Shown here: in pieces, positions 43,741 through 53,833 of the stretch
Layout of the letters: each line of letters begins with the position of its first letter
How positions within the stretch are numbered: position 1 is the stretch's first letter
Assembly (NCBI GenBank): GCA_037176725.1
Contig: JAZBRS010000039.1
Location: forward strand, 27,192,001-27,256,000
Source: Posidonia oceanica
Taxonomy: Eukaryota; Streptophyta; Magnoliopsida; Alismatales; Posidoniaceae
Direction: 5' to 3'
DNA: 64,000 nucleotides
Translations under genes and position numbers: made by a program
The notes under the pieces: generated by a model
Database searches by the model: none
Seen by the model: the letters and a program-made list of their open reading frames with translations, nothing else
Told to the model about the DNA's origin: nothing

Positions 43741-45903
43741 CTACTGATAGTACTTCTTTAGATAGCAGAGGTTGACGGGCTCAGACTGCTCGACCTGGTC
43801 CATATCTTCAAGGGTTACAGCGCCTCCCGAAAAGATCTGCTTGACCACAAAGGGGCCACGCCAATTGGGTCGAAATTTCCCTCGACCGTCCGGCGAGTGA
43901 ATGGCGCGCAAGACAAGGTCTCCTGGCTGGAAGCTTCTGGGCTGGACCTTCTTCAAGAATGCTCTGGCCATCCGCTTCTGATAGCAGTGAGCGTTGTGCA
44001 TGGCTTGCAATCTGCGCTCATCAATTAAGTTCAGTTGGATGCAGCGGTCTTCGACCCATTCTGCTTCTTCCAACTCAGCTTCCCGCAGAATCCGCAGAGA
44101 GGGGATCTCCACTTCAACAGGTAACACCGCTTCCATGCCGTACACCAGAGAGTACGGGGTGGCTCCTGTAGAGGTCCGGATTGATGTCCTGTACGCCCAG
44201 AGCGCGTACGGGAGCTTGTCGTGCCAATCCTTGTGGATTTCTGCCATTTTCTTCAGAATCTTGACAATGTTCTTGTTTGCAGACTCCACTGCTCCGTTCA
44301 TCTGAGGCCGATAAGGCGAGGATCGATGGTGCTTGATTCTGAGACCTTGCAGGTATTCTTCGATCCTTTTGGCAATGAAGTTTGAGCCGTTATCAGAGAT
44401 GACAGAGTACGGGACCCCATATCGGGCAACAATATTGTTTCTGATAAATTTTTCTGTTGCCGAAGCGGTGACTGTTCTGTAAGAGGCTGCTCCCACCCAC
44501 TTGGTAAAGTAATCGATCGCTACCAGAATGTAACGATGACCATTTGAAGCAGCAGGGTGGATGGCGCCAATGACATCGATCCCCCAGGTGGAGAAAGGCC
44601 ATGGCGAAGACATGTTGTGTAGCTGATGTGGAGGGGCCTTGATGAAGTTACCATGAATCTGACAGTTGTGGCATCTACGCATGAACCGGCAGCAGTCGGC
44701 TTCCATGGTCTGCCAGAAATATCCTTGCAGCATGATCTTCTTGGCCAGGAGAAAGCCGTTCATGTGCGGGCCACAAGTCCCCACATGCACTTGAAGCATC
44801 AGCGTATCCGCCTCCAATTTGTTCAGGCAGCGCAGTAGCATCTGGTTGTATGACCTTCTGTACAGCTGCCCGGCCCCTAACACATACTTTGACGCCAGAC
44901 GCGCCAAAGTTCTCTTGTCTGCTGCCGTGGTATCAGGAGGAAAGTTACCAGACTCCAGGAAAGATTTTATGTCTTGATACCAGGGCTGCCCCTCTGCGGG
45001 ATCCGCTTCTTCTATGCTCATGCAGTATGCAGGCTGTTCAATGCGAGTGACTGACACATCCACAGTGCTGTCTTCTGAAATGGTGAGCCAGGATGCCAGA
45101 GTTGCTAGTGCGTCTGCATACGCGTTCTTTGCTCTGTTCAGGTATGTGAAGCGGATGCTCTTGAATTCTTTCATCAGCCTCAGCAGGTGTTCGTGATACG
45201 GCACAAGCTTGGGATCTTTTGTCTTCCATTCGCCGTTCACTTGAGAAATCACCAGCATGGCATCGCCGTGCACATGCAGCTTCTGCGCCTCATGCTCGAG
45301 GGCGACTTTCAACCCCAAGATGCATGCTTCGTATTCTGCTTCGTTGTTCGTGCAGGTGAAAGTCAGCTTCCTCGCGAAAGGAGTCATCTGTCCTTGGGGC
45401 GTGGTCAGCACTGCGCCTACGCCTCGGCCCTTCTTGTTGACTGCACCATCAAAGTAGAGCTGCCATTCCTCCGGTTCTTCAGGATTTTTCTGCTCAGAGT
45501 CCTCCATTGCAAAGAGAATGTCTTCGTCAGGGAACTGCGTCTGGAGGGGTTGGTATTCAGGCAGAGGGAGGTCAGCAAGATGGTCTGCCATTGCTTGACC
45601 CTTCATGGATTTCTGTGTGACGAAGGTGATGTCGTACTGAGACAATAACACCTGCCACTTAGCACATCTGCCCACCATGGCCGGCTTCTGGAAGAGGAAT
45701 TTGATAGGATCATGCCGGCATAAGAGCTGCACCGGGTATGCCATCATGTAGTGTCTCAGCTTCTGTGCAGCCCAGACAAGTGACAAGCAAGTCTTCTCTA
45801 GTGTTGTGTACCTGGCTTCGCATTCATTGAATTTCTTGCTCAGGTAGTAGATGGCGCGCTCCTTCCTACCAGATTCGTCATGTTGGCCCAAGACGGCGCC
45901 CAT
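43741..45903 (-). CDS. Element A pol, second part: RNase H, archaeal-type RNase H, integrase
   Basis: An open frame of 720 codons in the same frame as the upstream pol part, from which a TAG at 46024 separates it. The ATG at 45903 is only the first Met after the stop. Residues 1-110 are the classical RNase H end (KERAIYYLSKKF). Residues 146-272 are the second, archaeal-type RNase H with likely catalytic D152, E190, D214 and D264 (LYFDGAVNKKG, NNEAEYEA, HGDAM, YADAL). The integrase follows, with zinc ligands H373, H380, C411 and C414 and the DDE triad D443 (GIDVIG), D504 (SDNGS) and E540 (NGAVES). The C-terminus ends in YLKKYYQ. The enzymes remove the RNA template and insert the cDNA. Confidence 0.93.
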   Translation of the reverse strand: MGAVLGQHDESGRKERAIYYLSKKFNECEARYTTLEKTCLSLVWAAQKLRHYMMAYPVQLLCRHDPIKFLFQKPAMVGRCAKWQVLLSQYDITFVTQKSMKGQAMADHLADLPLPEYQPLQTQFPDEDILFAMEDSEQKNPEEPEEWQLYFDGAVNKKGRGVGAVLTTPQGQMTPFARKLTFTCTNNEAEYEACILGLKVALEHEAQKLHVHGDAMLVISQVNGEWKTKDPKLVPYHEHLLRLMKEFKSIRFTYLNRAKNAYADALATLASWLTISEDSTVDVSVTRIEQPAYCMSIEEADPAEGQPWYQDIKSFLESGNFPPDTTAADKRTLARLASKYVLGAGQLYRRSYNQMLLRCLNKLEADTLMLQVHVGTCGPHMNGFLLAKKIMLQGYFWQTMEADCCRFMRRCHNCQIHGNFIKAPPHQLHNMSSPWPFSTWGIDVIGAIHPAASNGHRYILVAIDYFTKWVGAASYRTVTASATEKFIRNNIVARYGVPYSVISDNGSNFIAKRIEEYLQGLRIKHHRSSPYRPQMNGAVESANKNIVKILKKMAEIHKDWHDKLPYALWAYRTSIRTSTGATPYSLVYGMEAVLPVEVEIPSLRILREAELEEAEWVEDRCIQLNLIDERRLQAMHNAHCYQKRMARAFLKKVQPRSFQPGDLVLRAIHSPDGRGKFRPNWRGPFVVKQIFSGGAVTLEDMDQVEQSEPVNLCYLKKYYQ

Positions 45904-46023
45904 GGAATGCTGCGTGGTAGAAAGGTAGAGAAGTAAAGGTCTCCCCGGCGTAGGCGGGACCAGGACAGGAGGCTTGATCAGTAGCTGCTTGATCTTGGCA
46001 AATGCAGCCTGACACTCCTCGCT

Positions 46024-49000
46024 CTAGTGAATCTGCGCATTCTTCTTTAAGAGCTTGAATATGGGTTCGCAGATGGGCGTAAGCTGTGCAATGAAGCGAC
46101 TGATAAATTGTAAACGCCCAAGCAGACTTCTGACTTCTTTTTCAGTTCTAGGGGGTGGCATGTCCACGATGGCTTGTGCTTTCAACGGGTCCACCTCAAT
46201 CCCCCTTTGGCTAACAATGTAGCCGAGCAATTTGCCAGAAGACACCCCGAATATGCACTTCTTGGGATTCAGGTGCAGCTTGTACTTCCGTAGACGGTCA
46301 AAGAGCTTTCTGAGATAGGCAAGATGATCCTCGGGCTCTTTGGTTTTGGCGATCATATCGTCTACGTAGACCTCCACTTCTTGGTGCATGAGGTCGTGGA
46401 ATAGCGCAGTCATGGCCCTCTGATAGGTTGCACCAGCATTCTTCAGGCCGAACGGCATGACTTGGTAGCAGAAGACTCCCCAAGGGGTGATGAATGAAGT
46501 CTTTTCCATGTCCTCTTCTGCCATTTTGATCTGATTGTATCCAGAAAAGGCGTCCATGAAGGAGAGCATTTTGTGGCCCGCTGTATTGTCGACTAGGACG
46601 TCAATGTGGGGCAATGGAAAGTCGTCCTTGGGACTTGCCTTGTTCAGGTCCCTATAGTCGATGCAGATCCGGATTCGGCCATCTTTCTTGGGCACAGGTA
46701 CAATGTTTGCCAGCCATTCAGGATAAAGAACGACCTTCAGAAAGTTGACTCCAAGCTGCTTCATTATCTCTTCTTTGATCATGAGCAGCCACTGCGGTCG
46801 CCATCTTCTCAATTTCTGCTTTACTGGCTTGGCATCCGGATTTAAGGGCAGATTGTGCACCACTATCTCTATGTCAAGGCCGACCATATCTTCATAACTC
46901 CAGGCGAAGACATCCGCATATTCTTTCAGGAATGCGATGAATTCAGCTCGAGCCTGGGTGGACAGCTGGGCACTAATGCAAACTTCTCTGACTTCCTCAG
47001 CTGTGCCGATGTTGACAACCTCCGTTTCCTCTTCGACATGGAGGTTGGGGCCTTCTGGGTCGCCGTCATAGGGCCGGAACTCGGGCAAAGGTTCGTCAGT
47101 CTCGTCTACGCCCGTATCGTCTTCTTCTCCATAAGCAACAAGTTCTGAGAGGATCTCTTTCTCGAAAGAAGGACTTGCAATGCTGAAAGAGTGTATGTGT
47201 TCTGCTGTTTGGCCCTGGTGACGCTTCAGGATGGTCACGCTTACTCGAGTATTCTTGTAGCCTCGGTGCGCGACCTCCGTCCTAGCAACTCCTTCTACTG
47301 TTTGCTCTGGCCTGACTGACTCTGCTGAGTGCTTTGCTAATTCTGCTGAAGGCTTAGCTGACTCTACTGCTGATACTGCTGACTGTGCTGCTGAGGCTGC
47401 TGAGGCATTCTGCTCTGCTGCTGCTGCATTTACAGCTGATGCTCCTCCCTCTGGGTCTTCTAGTGTGCTTGTGGAGGATATGCCAGACTGGCGGCTGATC
47501 TGGTTACTGCCGCTCGGTGCATTGCTCAAGTGAGGCATGGGTTGTACAAACCACCTAGACCCACCTTCTAGTTGAAGAGTGATGAGCTCATCTGGTCTAG
47601 GGGAGTCCGGCGTTGCTGAGTCTTCTAGAACCATGATAGAAGCATGGTCCTCTTGCAGAGGAGGATCCGTGACTACGGCTTTTCCTTTCCTTTCTGCAGC
47701 TTGATGGTCTGCCAGGTCTTCTGCTATTGACTGGAGTTGTTCTTGATAAAGCAACTCTAAGTCGGACATCCAAGAATCGACCTGGGCTTCTATCGCCACT
47801 CCTTCTTCGTCTAAGGGGGAGTCGACGTAGTAGGCGCCGGGGGCCTGCGGCACTGGCCCGGCTGCAAGATGGATCGCCGCCCTTGGGGTCTGCATGATCT
47901 GGTTCACGGGCGCGTCCGCTGATAGCAACTCTGATGTAGATGGCCCAAATAGACAAGCTAGCGGTGCTACTGATGGATAAGCTTCCAGGGTTACTGCTGG
48001 AGAATAAGCAGGGGTGCTCTTTGGAGGGCTCAAGGGCCCGGAGAGTGTAGTGCTCAGTTGGCCTTTTGTATCGGGCCGTAACTGAGAGAGCGCAGCTTCT
48101 GACGCCATAGGGTCTTGCCATGAGAGCTGCTGCAGGTCGTCAGGAGAATGCGGAGCGGACTGGGCCAACTGCATTCCTGAAGATGATGCTGAGGGAGCGG
48201 GCTGGGCCACGCTGCCGACTGAGTTGATGGACTGCCCCTCCAGAGATGGGGGCAGTGGCACTGATGTTGCAGTGACCGCTGGTAGCATGCTTGGTTCTGC
48301 CAAGAGGAGTGTCTCTGACTCCTGCACTGCTGCTAACTGTTGCTGGGGAACTGATGTGGCTGGAAAAGGATGAGAATTTGCATTTGCCACAGGGCCTGCT
48401 GAACTGCCTGCTGTTTCTGCCAGAGGGAGAGCTAAATAAACTGACTGCGGGGCCTCTGCTCTGACTACTGTTTCTGCTGAGCTGATTGGGACTGCCTCTG
48501 TTGCATCAGACTGCTCCTCATCCAAGTAGTAGTCCTCAACACACACCCAATCCTCTGTCGGCGCTGCGGCTTGGTAGTCAGTTGATCCCAGAATTCCTGC
48601 ACTGGTAAAGTTAGTGAGGTCTCTGGGAACGGCTGGTGCACGATCCTTGAGCTGGAAGCAGTGATCTTCGTCGAGCTTTGGTTCGTAGCCGAGACCTTCA
48701 GACTTCCTTCGCTCCACTGCTATGATCGGCTCCGCGATCCCTTGGCCGTGACGCCCGAGTGGCGTACCCTTTGTGTAACCCCACCTGTGACATACATTCT
48801 CGACCATTCGATAGGGGTTACTGTGAACGGCCAAAGAGTTGACACGTTCAAGATCAGGAACGAAGTTAACTGGCTCGCACCGGTTAACGTGATAGAGGGC
48901 TTCAGAAGTCTCAGGGTCAAATGGGATGGATTGCGAAGACACGGGAGGAACTGCTTCAATCCGCTCCTTCTCAAAGTTTTCCGCCATGACGACAATGACA

Positions 49001-49899
49001 TCATCGCCACGACGGTACTTTATCATTCGATGGAGGGTCGAAGGAAGGACCTGATGCTTGTGAAGCCAAGGGCGCCCAAGCAGAAGATTGAAGTTAGGCT
49101 TCAAGTCGACGACATAGAATTCTACGTCGAAGACGACCAGGCCGATAGCCAGAGGGATAATCAGAATCCCTAGAGCGTCATGGTGAGTGTTGTCAAAAGC
49201 AGTCATTCCCTTCACGGCTGGCGTGATATCCTCGGCTTTGAATCCGAGCTTGGTTGCTGTACGCAAGGGGCAGACATTAAGGCCTGACCCGTTATCAACC
49301 AGTGTTAGGGGAATGCGGAAGTTTTTGAACTGCACCGTGACGAATAGGGGCTGGTTGTGATTAATCCCCGCCGGAGGCAGTTCATCACTCGTAAAAGAGA
49401 TGACCTGAGGCTCCGCGATTAACCCAACCATGCTCTCCAAGGCAGAAGGCTCAATGGACCGGGACACACGAGCAGCCTGGAACACACGAAGAAAAGCCTC
49501 ACGGTGCTCGGCAGAAGTGTGGATCAAATCCCAGATGGAGATGTCAGCTTTAACCTTTTTAAGCTGGGAGGTTAGGTCTGCTCTTGGTTGGTCTCTCCTA
49601 GCAGCTGGAGGGGTGATTCTAGCAGGTTCTACAGGGGTAGTGGCAGGAAGCTGGGTTACTACAGGCCGGCTAGGGGCTTGGCTAATTACAGGCTGATCTG
49701 GGGCTGGATTTGCTAAGGGTTGGCCTGAGGGTGGGGGTATAACAGGTCTAGGATGAGTTGGCCTAGTTGCCGGTGCTGGGGGCCTGTAAATCCTCCCCGA
49801 TCGCGTTACTTCCGCGCACATTTCTGTGGCGTAGCTGTAAGGGACGCGATGGGTGTCCATGGTCAAGTTAATGACGACTGGAGCATGTGCTGCGAGCAC
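46024..49899 (-). CDS. Element A pol, first part: protease, linker, reverse transcriptase
   Basis: An open frame of 1291 codons counted from a GTG; it needs no start of its own because it shares the gag frame. A retropepsin-like region (VDNGSG at 201-206; FNLLLGRPWLHKHQ near 270-282) is followed by a G-patch-like segment (371-406). Next comes a linker of about 500 residues rich in Ala, Ser and Pro, with islands shared with C (EDWVCVEDYYLDEEQ, LELLYQEQL). The RT begins near 1030 (PKKDGRIRICIDYRDLNK, MPFGLKNAGATYQRAM) and has YVDD at 1178. The frame ends at TAG 46024-46026, where element C has a Trp codon, so a single-base nonsense change is likely. Confidence 0.9.
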   Translation of the reverse strand: MLAAHAPVVINLTMDTHRVPYSYATEMCAEVTRSGRIYRPPAPATRPTHPRPVIPPPSGQPLANPAPDQPVISQAPSRPVVTQLPATTPVEPARITPPAARRDQPRADLTSQLKKVKADISIWDLIHTSAEHREAFLRVFQAARVSRSIEPSALESMVGLIAEPQVISFTSDELPPAGINHNQPLFVTVQFKNFRIPLTLVDNGSGLNVCPLRTATKLGFKAEDITPAVKGMTAFDNTHHDALGILIIPLAIGLVVFDVEFYVVDLKPNFNLLLGRPWLHKHQVLPSTLHRMIKYRRGDDVIVVMAENFEKERIEAVPPVSSQSIPFDPETSEALYHVNRCEPVNFVPDLERVNSLAVHSNPYRMVENVCHRWGYTKGTPLGRHGQGIAEPIIAVERRKSEGLGYEPKLDEDHCFQLKDRAPAVPRDLTNFTSAGILGSTDYQAAAPTEDWVCVEDYYLDEEQSDATEAVPISSAETVVRAEAPQSVYLALPLAETAGSSAGPVANANSHPFPATSVPQQQLAAVQESETLLLAEPSMLPAVTATSVPLPPSLEGQSINSVGSVAQPAPSASSSGMQLAQSAPHSPDDLQQLSWQDPMASEAALSQLRPDTKGQLSTTLSGPLSPPKSTPAYSPAVTLEAYPSVAPLACLFGPSTSELLSADAPVNQIMQTPRAAIHLAAGPVPQAPGAYYVDSPLDEEGVAIEAQVDSWMSDLELLYQEQLQSIAEDLADHQAAERKGKAVVTDPPLQEDHASIMVLEDSATPDSPRPDELITLQLEGGSRWFVQPMPHLSNAPSGSNQISRQSGISSTSTLEDPEGGASAVNAAAAEQNASAASAAQSAVSAVESAKPSAELAKHSAESVRPEQTVEGVARTEVAHRGYKNTRVSVTILKRHQGQTAEHIHSFSIASPSFEKEILSELVAYGEEDDTGVDETDEPLPEFRPYDGDPEGPNLHVEEETEVVNIGTAEEVREVCISAQLSTQARAEFIAFLKEYADVFAWSYEDMVGLDIEIVVHNLPLNPDAKPVKQKLRRWRPQWLLMIKEEIMKQLGVNFLKVVLYPEWLANIVPVPKKDGRIRICIDYRDLNKASPKDDFPLPHIDVLVDNTAGHKMLSFMDAFSGYNQIKMAEEDMEKTSFITPWGVFCYQVMPFGLKNAGATYQRAMTALFHDLMHQEVEVYVDDMIAKTKEPEDHLAYLRKLFDRLRKYKLHLNPKKCIFGVSSGKLLGYIVSQRGIEVDPLKAQAIVDMPPPRTEKEVRSLLGRLQFISRFIAQLTPICEPIFKLLKKNAQIH

Positions 49900-49953
49900 A
49901 GGAGGGGTTACAGGGGGACCTACAGGATACTGAGGTCTGTCTAAGGGATATGG

Positions 49954-52503
49954 CTATTGGGGTGGGAAGGCTGGGGCAGGTTGAGGTCTGCCTAGAAGGT
50001 GTGGTTGAGGTCGCCCTAGAAGGTGAACGGGAGAACTAGGCTGGGCTCTGGCTAAAAGGTGTACGGGAGATTGAGCCTGAGGGAGCACGGTGGGAGACGC
50101 GCGAGGGCGCTCCGGCCTGGCACGCGGTCGGATCAAATGGATTCCCGACTCGGAGCCGGCAACTGCCGCCAAATAGAGACTGACTGGGAAAGGTTCAGAG
50201 AGGTCAGAGATAAGATCAGATGGGTCCACTACAAAGGTAGCGGGCCCAGAGGGAAAGACAGAGTGGACGCCTGAGGTTCCCGCCCTTCCCGGATGAGAGT
50301 GCTCCGGTAAAGGTTGGCGGACGATGCCAGAATGCGGGGGAACAGCTGGAGATGCAGATGCATGGGTGCGTGCTTGAGTGGAAGCCTCGTGCGTGTCGAT
50401 CACAATCGTTCCCGATTCGATCAGGTCCTGAATTGCGTTCCACAGGGAGAAGCAATTATCCATCGAATGCCCGACGCTTCGATGGAAATTACAGAAGAGG
50501 TCCGGCCTAAACCAATGCGGCAGAGGGCTTGGCGGCGGACGAACCTCCGGGAACTTCAGGAGCGATGCCACCTTTGGCAAGATGACCGTGAGTGGTTCCA
50601 CGAGTGGGGTGAAATTCCGCCTCTCAGCGGGTGGTCTTCTTTGCCTCGGGTACGGGCCTTGCTGAACTGGTGCGGCAGGATAGACCGGTCTAGCGGTGGT
50701 TGTGATGTGCGGTGTGTGTGGATTCCTAGGTGCAGGAGCGTATACCACCTGAGCTGGGGCAGGCCGTGACGGCAAGCGAACAGGCACAGTAGGAGAATCG
50801 ACGAACGCAACAGCGGGTTTCGGCGAGTCCTTCCTCTTCGGGCGGTTGTTGTTGTTGCCGCTGTTGTTGTTGTTGGAGATGCTGCTGTTGGCACTGTTGC
50901 TGCTTATCACTGCCTGCTTAGCGAATGCAGAGAGAGCCGGGAAGTTGCCACTCCGCAAAGAACTCTCTACGCGCGCTCCAGCTCTGATGAGTGCCGCAAA
51001 AGTAGTGACTGGTTGGATGCTAAGCAGAGCTCCGAGAGACGGCTGCGCCCCTTTGATAACGATCTCGATAGATTCCTTGTCAGAGGGTCTATCTCGAACT
51101 TGAGAGGCAAGGGCGCGCCAGCGGCCGACGTACTCCCCGAACGGCTCGCCAGAGTTCTGCTTGATGGCGATCAAGTCCGCCCTCTTTGGGACAAGATCGA
51201 GGTTGAAGGAGTATTGCTCCAGGAACGCCTGACTGAGGTCGTTCCAAGTCTTGATGGCTGACATATCGAGTGATGTGAACCACTTGAGCGCCGGCCCGGT
51301 CAAACTCTTCTGGAACAAGCGGATCAGCAACCTCTCGTCAGCCTGAAGCTGAGCGAGATCACCGTAATACGCCTTCAGGTGTGCTACAAGGCAGCCCCTA
51401 CCATTATACTTCTCGAAGTCCGGGATTTTGAACTTCGGAGGGAGTACCGCCTCTGGAAAGCAGCAGAGGTCTCGGAATTGGTAGGTCTGGTGCTCAGTAC
51501 CCTGCACTAGTCGTAGTGCTTTCTCCAAGACGTCCATCCGGTTATTGATGGGGTCTGGGATTGCTGCTGTAGGAGAGGGATCAGCAGGGGTAGCGAGCAC
51601 ATACGCCGAATGGGTCGCACCTATGTGCTCCTCCGGATCTACCATAGCGTCGCCTGGTGGAGCAACGGGATGGTCGGCGTATCCGTGCTGGGGGATGGTG
51701 TATGCAAGAGTGTATGCAGGATGCTGGACTTGAGGGAGGGGAGAAGAATAAATGCCATGCTGTGATGGGACAGGGGGAGGATGACGGAGCACCAGTTGCT
51801 GTACAGGCGGGGTGCCAGACAGCGAGCCAGTGAGGTACTGGGCTCCAGTCGGTCCAAAGGGTTGACCGCCAGAAGGAAGTGGAGCATGCTGTGCTAAGTG
51901 TTGTGCAGGAGGCGGTAAACGAGCCCCCATCGTCGAAACCGTGAGCAGTTGCGACGATGGTCGAGGCGGAGGTGTAGAGGTCGATGCAAGGAATGCAGGA
52001 ACTGGCCTCGGAGGAACCTCAGGGACGACAGAGACAGAAGAAGGACGAACTGATAGAGCCATGCCCTGCAGTCTCTGGGCGAGCTCCATCAGGTGCTGGT
52101 ACTGCGCCTCGGGCGTCTCGCCAGTGGGGACGCTGAAGTGCAGTGCCGGCAGAGGCTGAGAAACAAGTGGCACGGACACAGACTGTCCGGGAGGGAAGGA
52201 TTCTACAGAAAAGGTCGCAGCAGCGGTGGAAGGGATGTCGAAAGCGACGTATCCCTGGGACGGAGGGGGCAGTGGCGTCTCCGGAGCGCGAGTAACGGCC
52301 GTCAAGATAGACTCGGCGACCGGATCCGGAGGACGGGAGGCTTGCCACTGTCCCGGGGTGTACTGAGAACCTAGAGACGTCAGAGGAGGAAACCCTGGCG
52401 TCGGAGGGGGAACAAGAGGGACAGAGGGAGCAACCAGAGAGGCCGGAACGGAAACACCCTCCGTGACAGGAGTAAAAGAAGGCTCACTAACGTACTGGGC
52501 CAT
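49954..52503 (-). CDS. Element A gag
   Basis: I start it at ATG 52503 (MAQYVSEP). The frame is open further upstream but begins there with TTG after a TGA at 52681, and the ATG at 52503 aligns with ATG 28230 in element C. The product is about 849 residues. A Pro/Ser-rich N-terminal half is followed by the gag core near 362-490 (FEKYNGRGCLVAHLKAYYGD, LFQKSLTGPALKWFTSLD), an Asn-rich tract near 540-553, and a CxxH...GHxxxxC knuckle near 671-684 (CNFHRSVGHSMDNC). It forms the particle that packages element RNA. It ends at TAG 49954-49956, after which pol continues in the same frame. Element C has no stop at this boundary. Confidence 0.9.
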   Translation of the reverse strand: MAQYVSEPSFTPVTEGVSVPASLVAPSVPLVPPPTPGFPPLTSLGSQYTPGQWQASRPPDPVAESILTAVTRAPETPLPPPSQGYVAFDIPSTAAATFSVESFPPGQSVSVPLVSQPLPALHFSVPTGETPEAQYQHLMELAQRLQGMALSVRPSSVSVVPEVPPRPVPAFLASTSTPPPRPSSQLLTVSTMGARLPPPAQHLAQHAPLPSGGQPFGPTGAQYLTGSLSGTPPVQQLVLRHPPPVPSQHGIYSSPLPQVQHPAYTLAYTIPQHGYADHPVAPPGDAMVDPEEHIGATHSAYVLATPADPSPTAAIPDPINNRMDVLEKALRLVQGTEHQTYQFRDLCCFPEAVLPPKFKIPDFEKYNGRGCLVAHLKAYYGDLAQLQADERLLIRLFQKSLTGPALKWFTSLDMSAIKTWNDLSQAFLEQYSFNLDLVPKRADLIAIKQNSGEPFGEYVGRWRALASQVRDRPSDKESIEIVIKGAQPSLGALLSIQPVTTFAALIRAGARVESSLRSGNFPALSAFAKQAVISSNSANSSISNNNNSGNNNNRPKRKDSPKPAVAFVDSPTVPVRLPSRPAPAQVVYAPAPRNPHTPHITTTARPVYPAAPVQQGPYPRQRRPPAERRNFTPLVEPLTVILPKVASLLKFPEVRPPPSPLPHWFRPDLFCNFHRSVGHSMDNCFSLWNAIQDLIESGTIVIDTHEASTQARTHASASPAVPPHSGIVRQPLPEHSHPGRAGTSGVHSVFPSGPATFVVDPSDLISDLSEPFPVSLYLAAVAGSESGIHLIRPRARPERPRASPTVLPQAQSPVHLLARAQPSSPVHLLGRPQPHLLGRPQPAPAFPPQ

Positions 52504-52670
52504 TGCTGACCTAGAGCGTGTGAGAACTGGGCTGCGACGGGTATTCAAGCGATGCTTCCTAAGAGGAGCTATCGTCGCAAGTGCGGATAGCTCGGAAGGG
52601 GAATGGTCGCGAACTAAGTCGCAAAAGGGCGTCAACGAGGGTCGGTACTCAAGCTCTGGCAAAGGGAACT

Positions 52671-52682
52671 CGCTTACCGATC
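52671..52682 (-). promoter_or_regulatory. Candidate splice donor in the leader of A
   Basis: In sense, GATCG is followed by GTAAGCG, a good match to the plant 5' splice-site consensus, 175 bp upstream of the gag ATG. It is conserved in element C (28399-28409). Confidence 0.45.
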
Positions 52683-52767
52683 ACGCTGACACAACAGAAG
52701 GAAATTAGGGTTAGAAACTAGAGGATGAATGCAAATGAGTTAGTTAAGTGGCGTGAATGATATGCAT

Positions 52768-53040
52768 GCTTTCTAGTATGCCCCCCTTACCTAACTAGTG
52801 TTTCCTAGCAAGGCTGTCTACTCCGGGTATCCCTGGATGTACGGGTCACCGACTCAGGTCAGAAAAAGTAGGTCCCCTGTCTAACTCCCGGCCCAAAGCT
52901 CAGGTAATGACAGGGTGGTGCGTTAGTGGCCTCTACCCCGCCAAAGCGTGGGTGGTACCCTCTACTAACACCGACACGACCCCCGGACAAGGAGGGGACG
53001 GACCGACCAACTTATGCCACGCCCAAAGCAGTGGAACAAG
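52768..53040 (-). promoter_or_regulatory. Conserved leader block of element A
   Basis: Counterpart of 28498-28760 in element C. The shared stretches include GCCCAAAGCTCAGGTAA, GGGTGGTGCGTTA and ACTAACACCGACACGACCCC. No open frame crosses it in both elements. Confidence 0.55.
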
Positions 53041-53815
53041 AGGCCAGAATCGTCCTTCGCAGACTGGTAGGTGGACTCAGAGGAGAAGAATGCATGCCCT
53101 ATATGATGCTTATGCAAATGATTAGAGTTTTTTATCTTGCACATTTTATTAACCAAAAAGGGAGTGAAGGATTGTTTGTAGTCTCTAGTTGCCCTTAGAG
53201 GTTCTTTTTACTTGCATTTTTTAGTTAACCATGGGGGAAGCAGACAAGTCTCTACTATCCTAAGCATGGCAAGTGTGAAAGGGAAGAAAATCAGTCAAAA
53301 TGGCAAGCAACCATCATACAACACAACAAAAGGCATGTTCATGGCATGTGCGAGTGTTTGTGAATATGATGGTGAAAAAGAAGCATTCATCAAGTCAAAA
53401 GACACGTAGGCATAGTATGTGCGTGTGTAGTGGCATAGCAAGAGTGTAAAAGAAGCATTCAACATCCAAAAAGCATGTATTTTAGCCAAACAAAGTATGT
53501 AGACATGCAATGTGCAAGAATTAAAGCAATAATAAGCAAGTAAGGCAAAACAAGGTAAAAGTAAGCAGACTGTAAAAGAAATAGGAGTATAAGCAAGACA
53601 ATAAGTAAATAAACAAGCAAATAAGCGAAGCCAGGTAAAAGAAAGCGCAAACCGAGGCGAAAGAGGTGCTAAATCCAAGCAAAGTAGCCACGAAGCGACT
53701 TGCTAGGGGTTTGCACAGAAAGGCGAGCAAAACAGGCAAGAAAGGCACACAAGGTAGACAAAACTACAAAACAAGCGAGCGAAAAGCCGAGAACAAAAGC
53801 CAGAGTCTAGTCTAA
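53041..53815 (-). other. Leader of element A between the conserved block and the PBS
   Basis: A-rich, with AAGCAA/TAAG words, like the corresponding part of C but aligned only in patches. No gene. Confidence 0.45.
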
Positions 53816-53833
53816 TCCCCAGCGGAGTCGCCA
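53816..53833 (-). promoter_or_regulatory. Primer-binding site of element A
   Basis: In sense, TGGCGACTCCGCTGGGGA lies one base after the LTR terminus CTACA. TGG at its start matches the CCA end of a tRNA. I do not assign the tRNA species with confidence. Confidence 0.82.

Noticed and set aside
44850..45648. Plus-strand frames opposite element A pol (and similar ones opposite C)
   Set aside because: They are antisense shadows of well-supported RNase H and integrase coding sequence.
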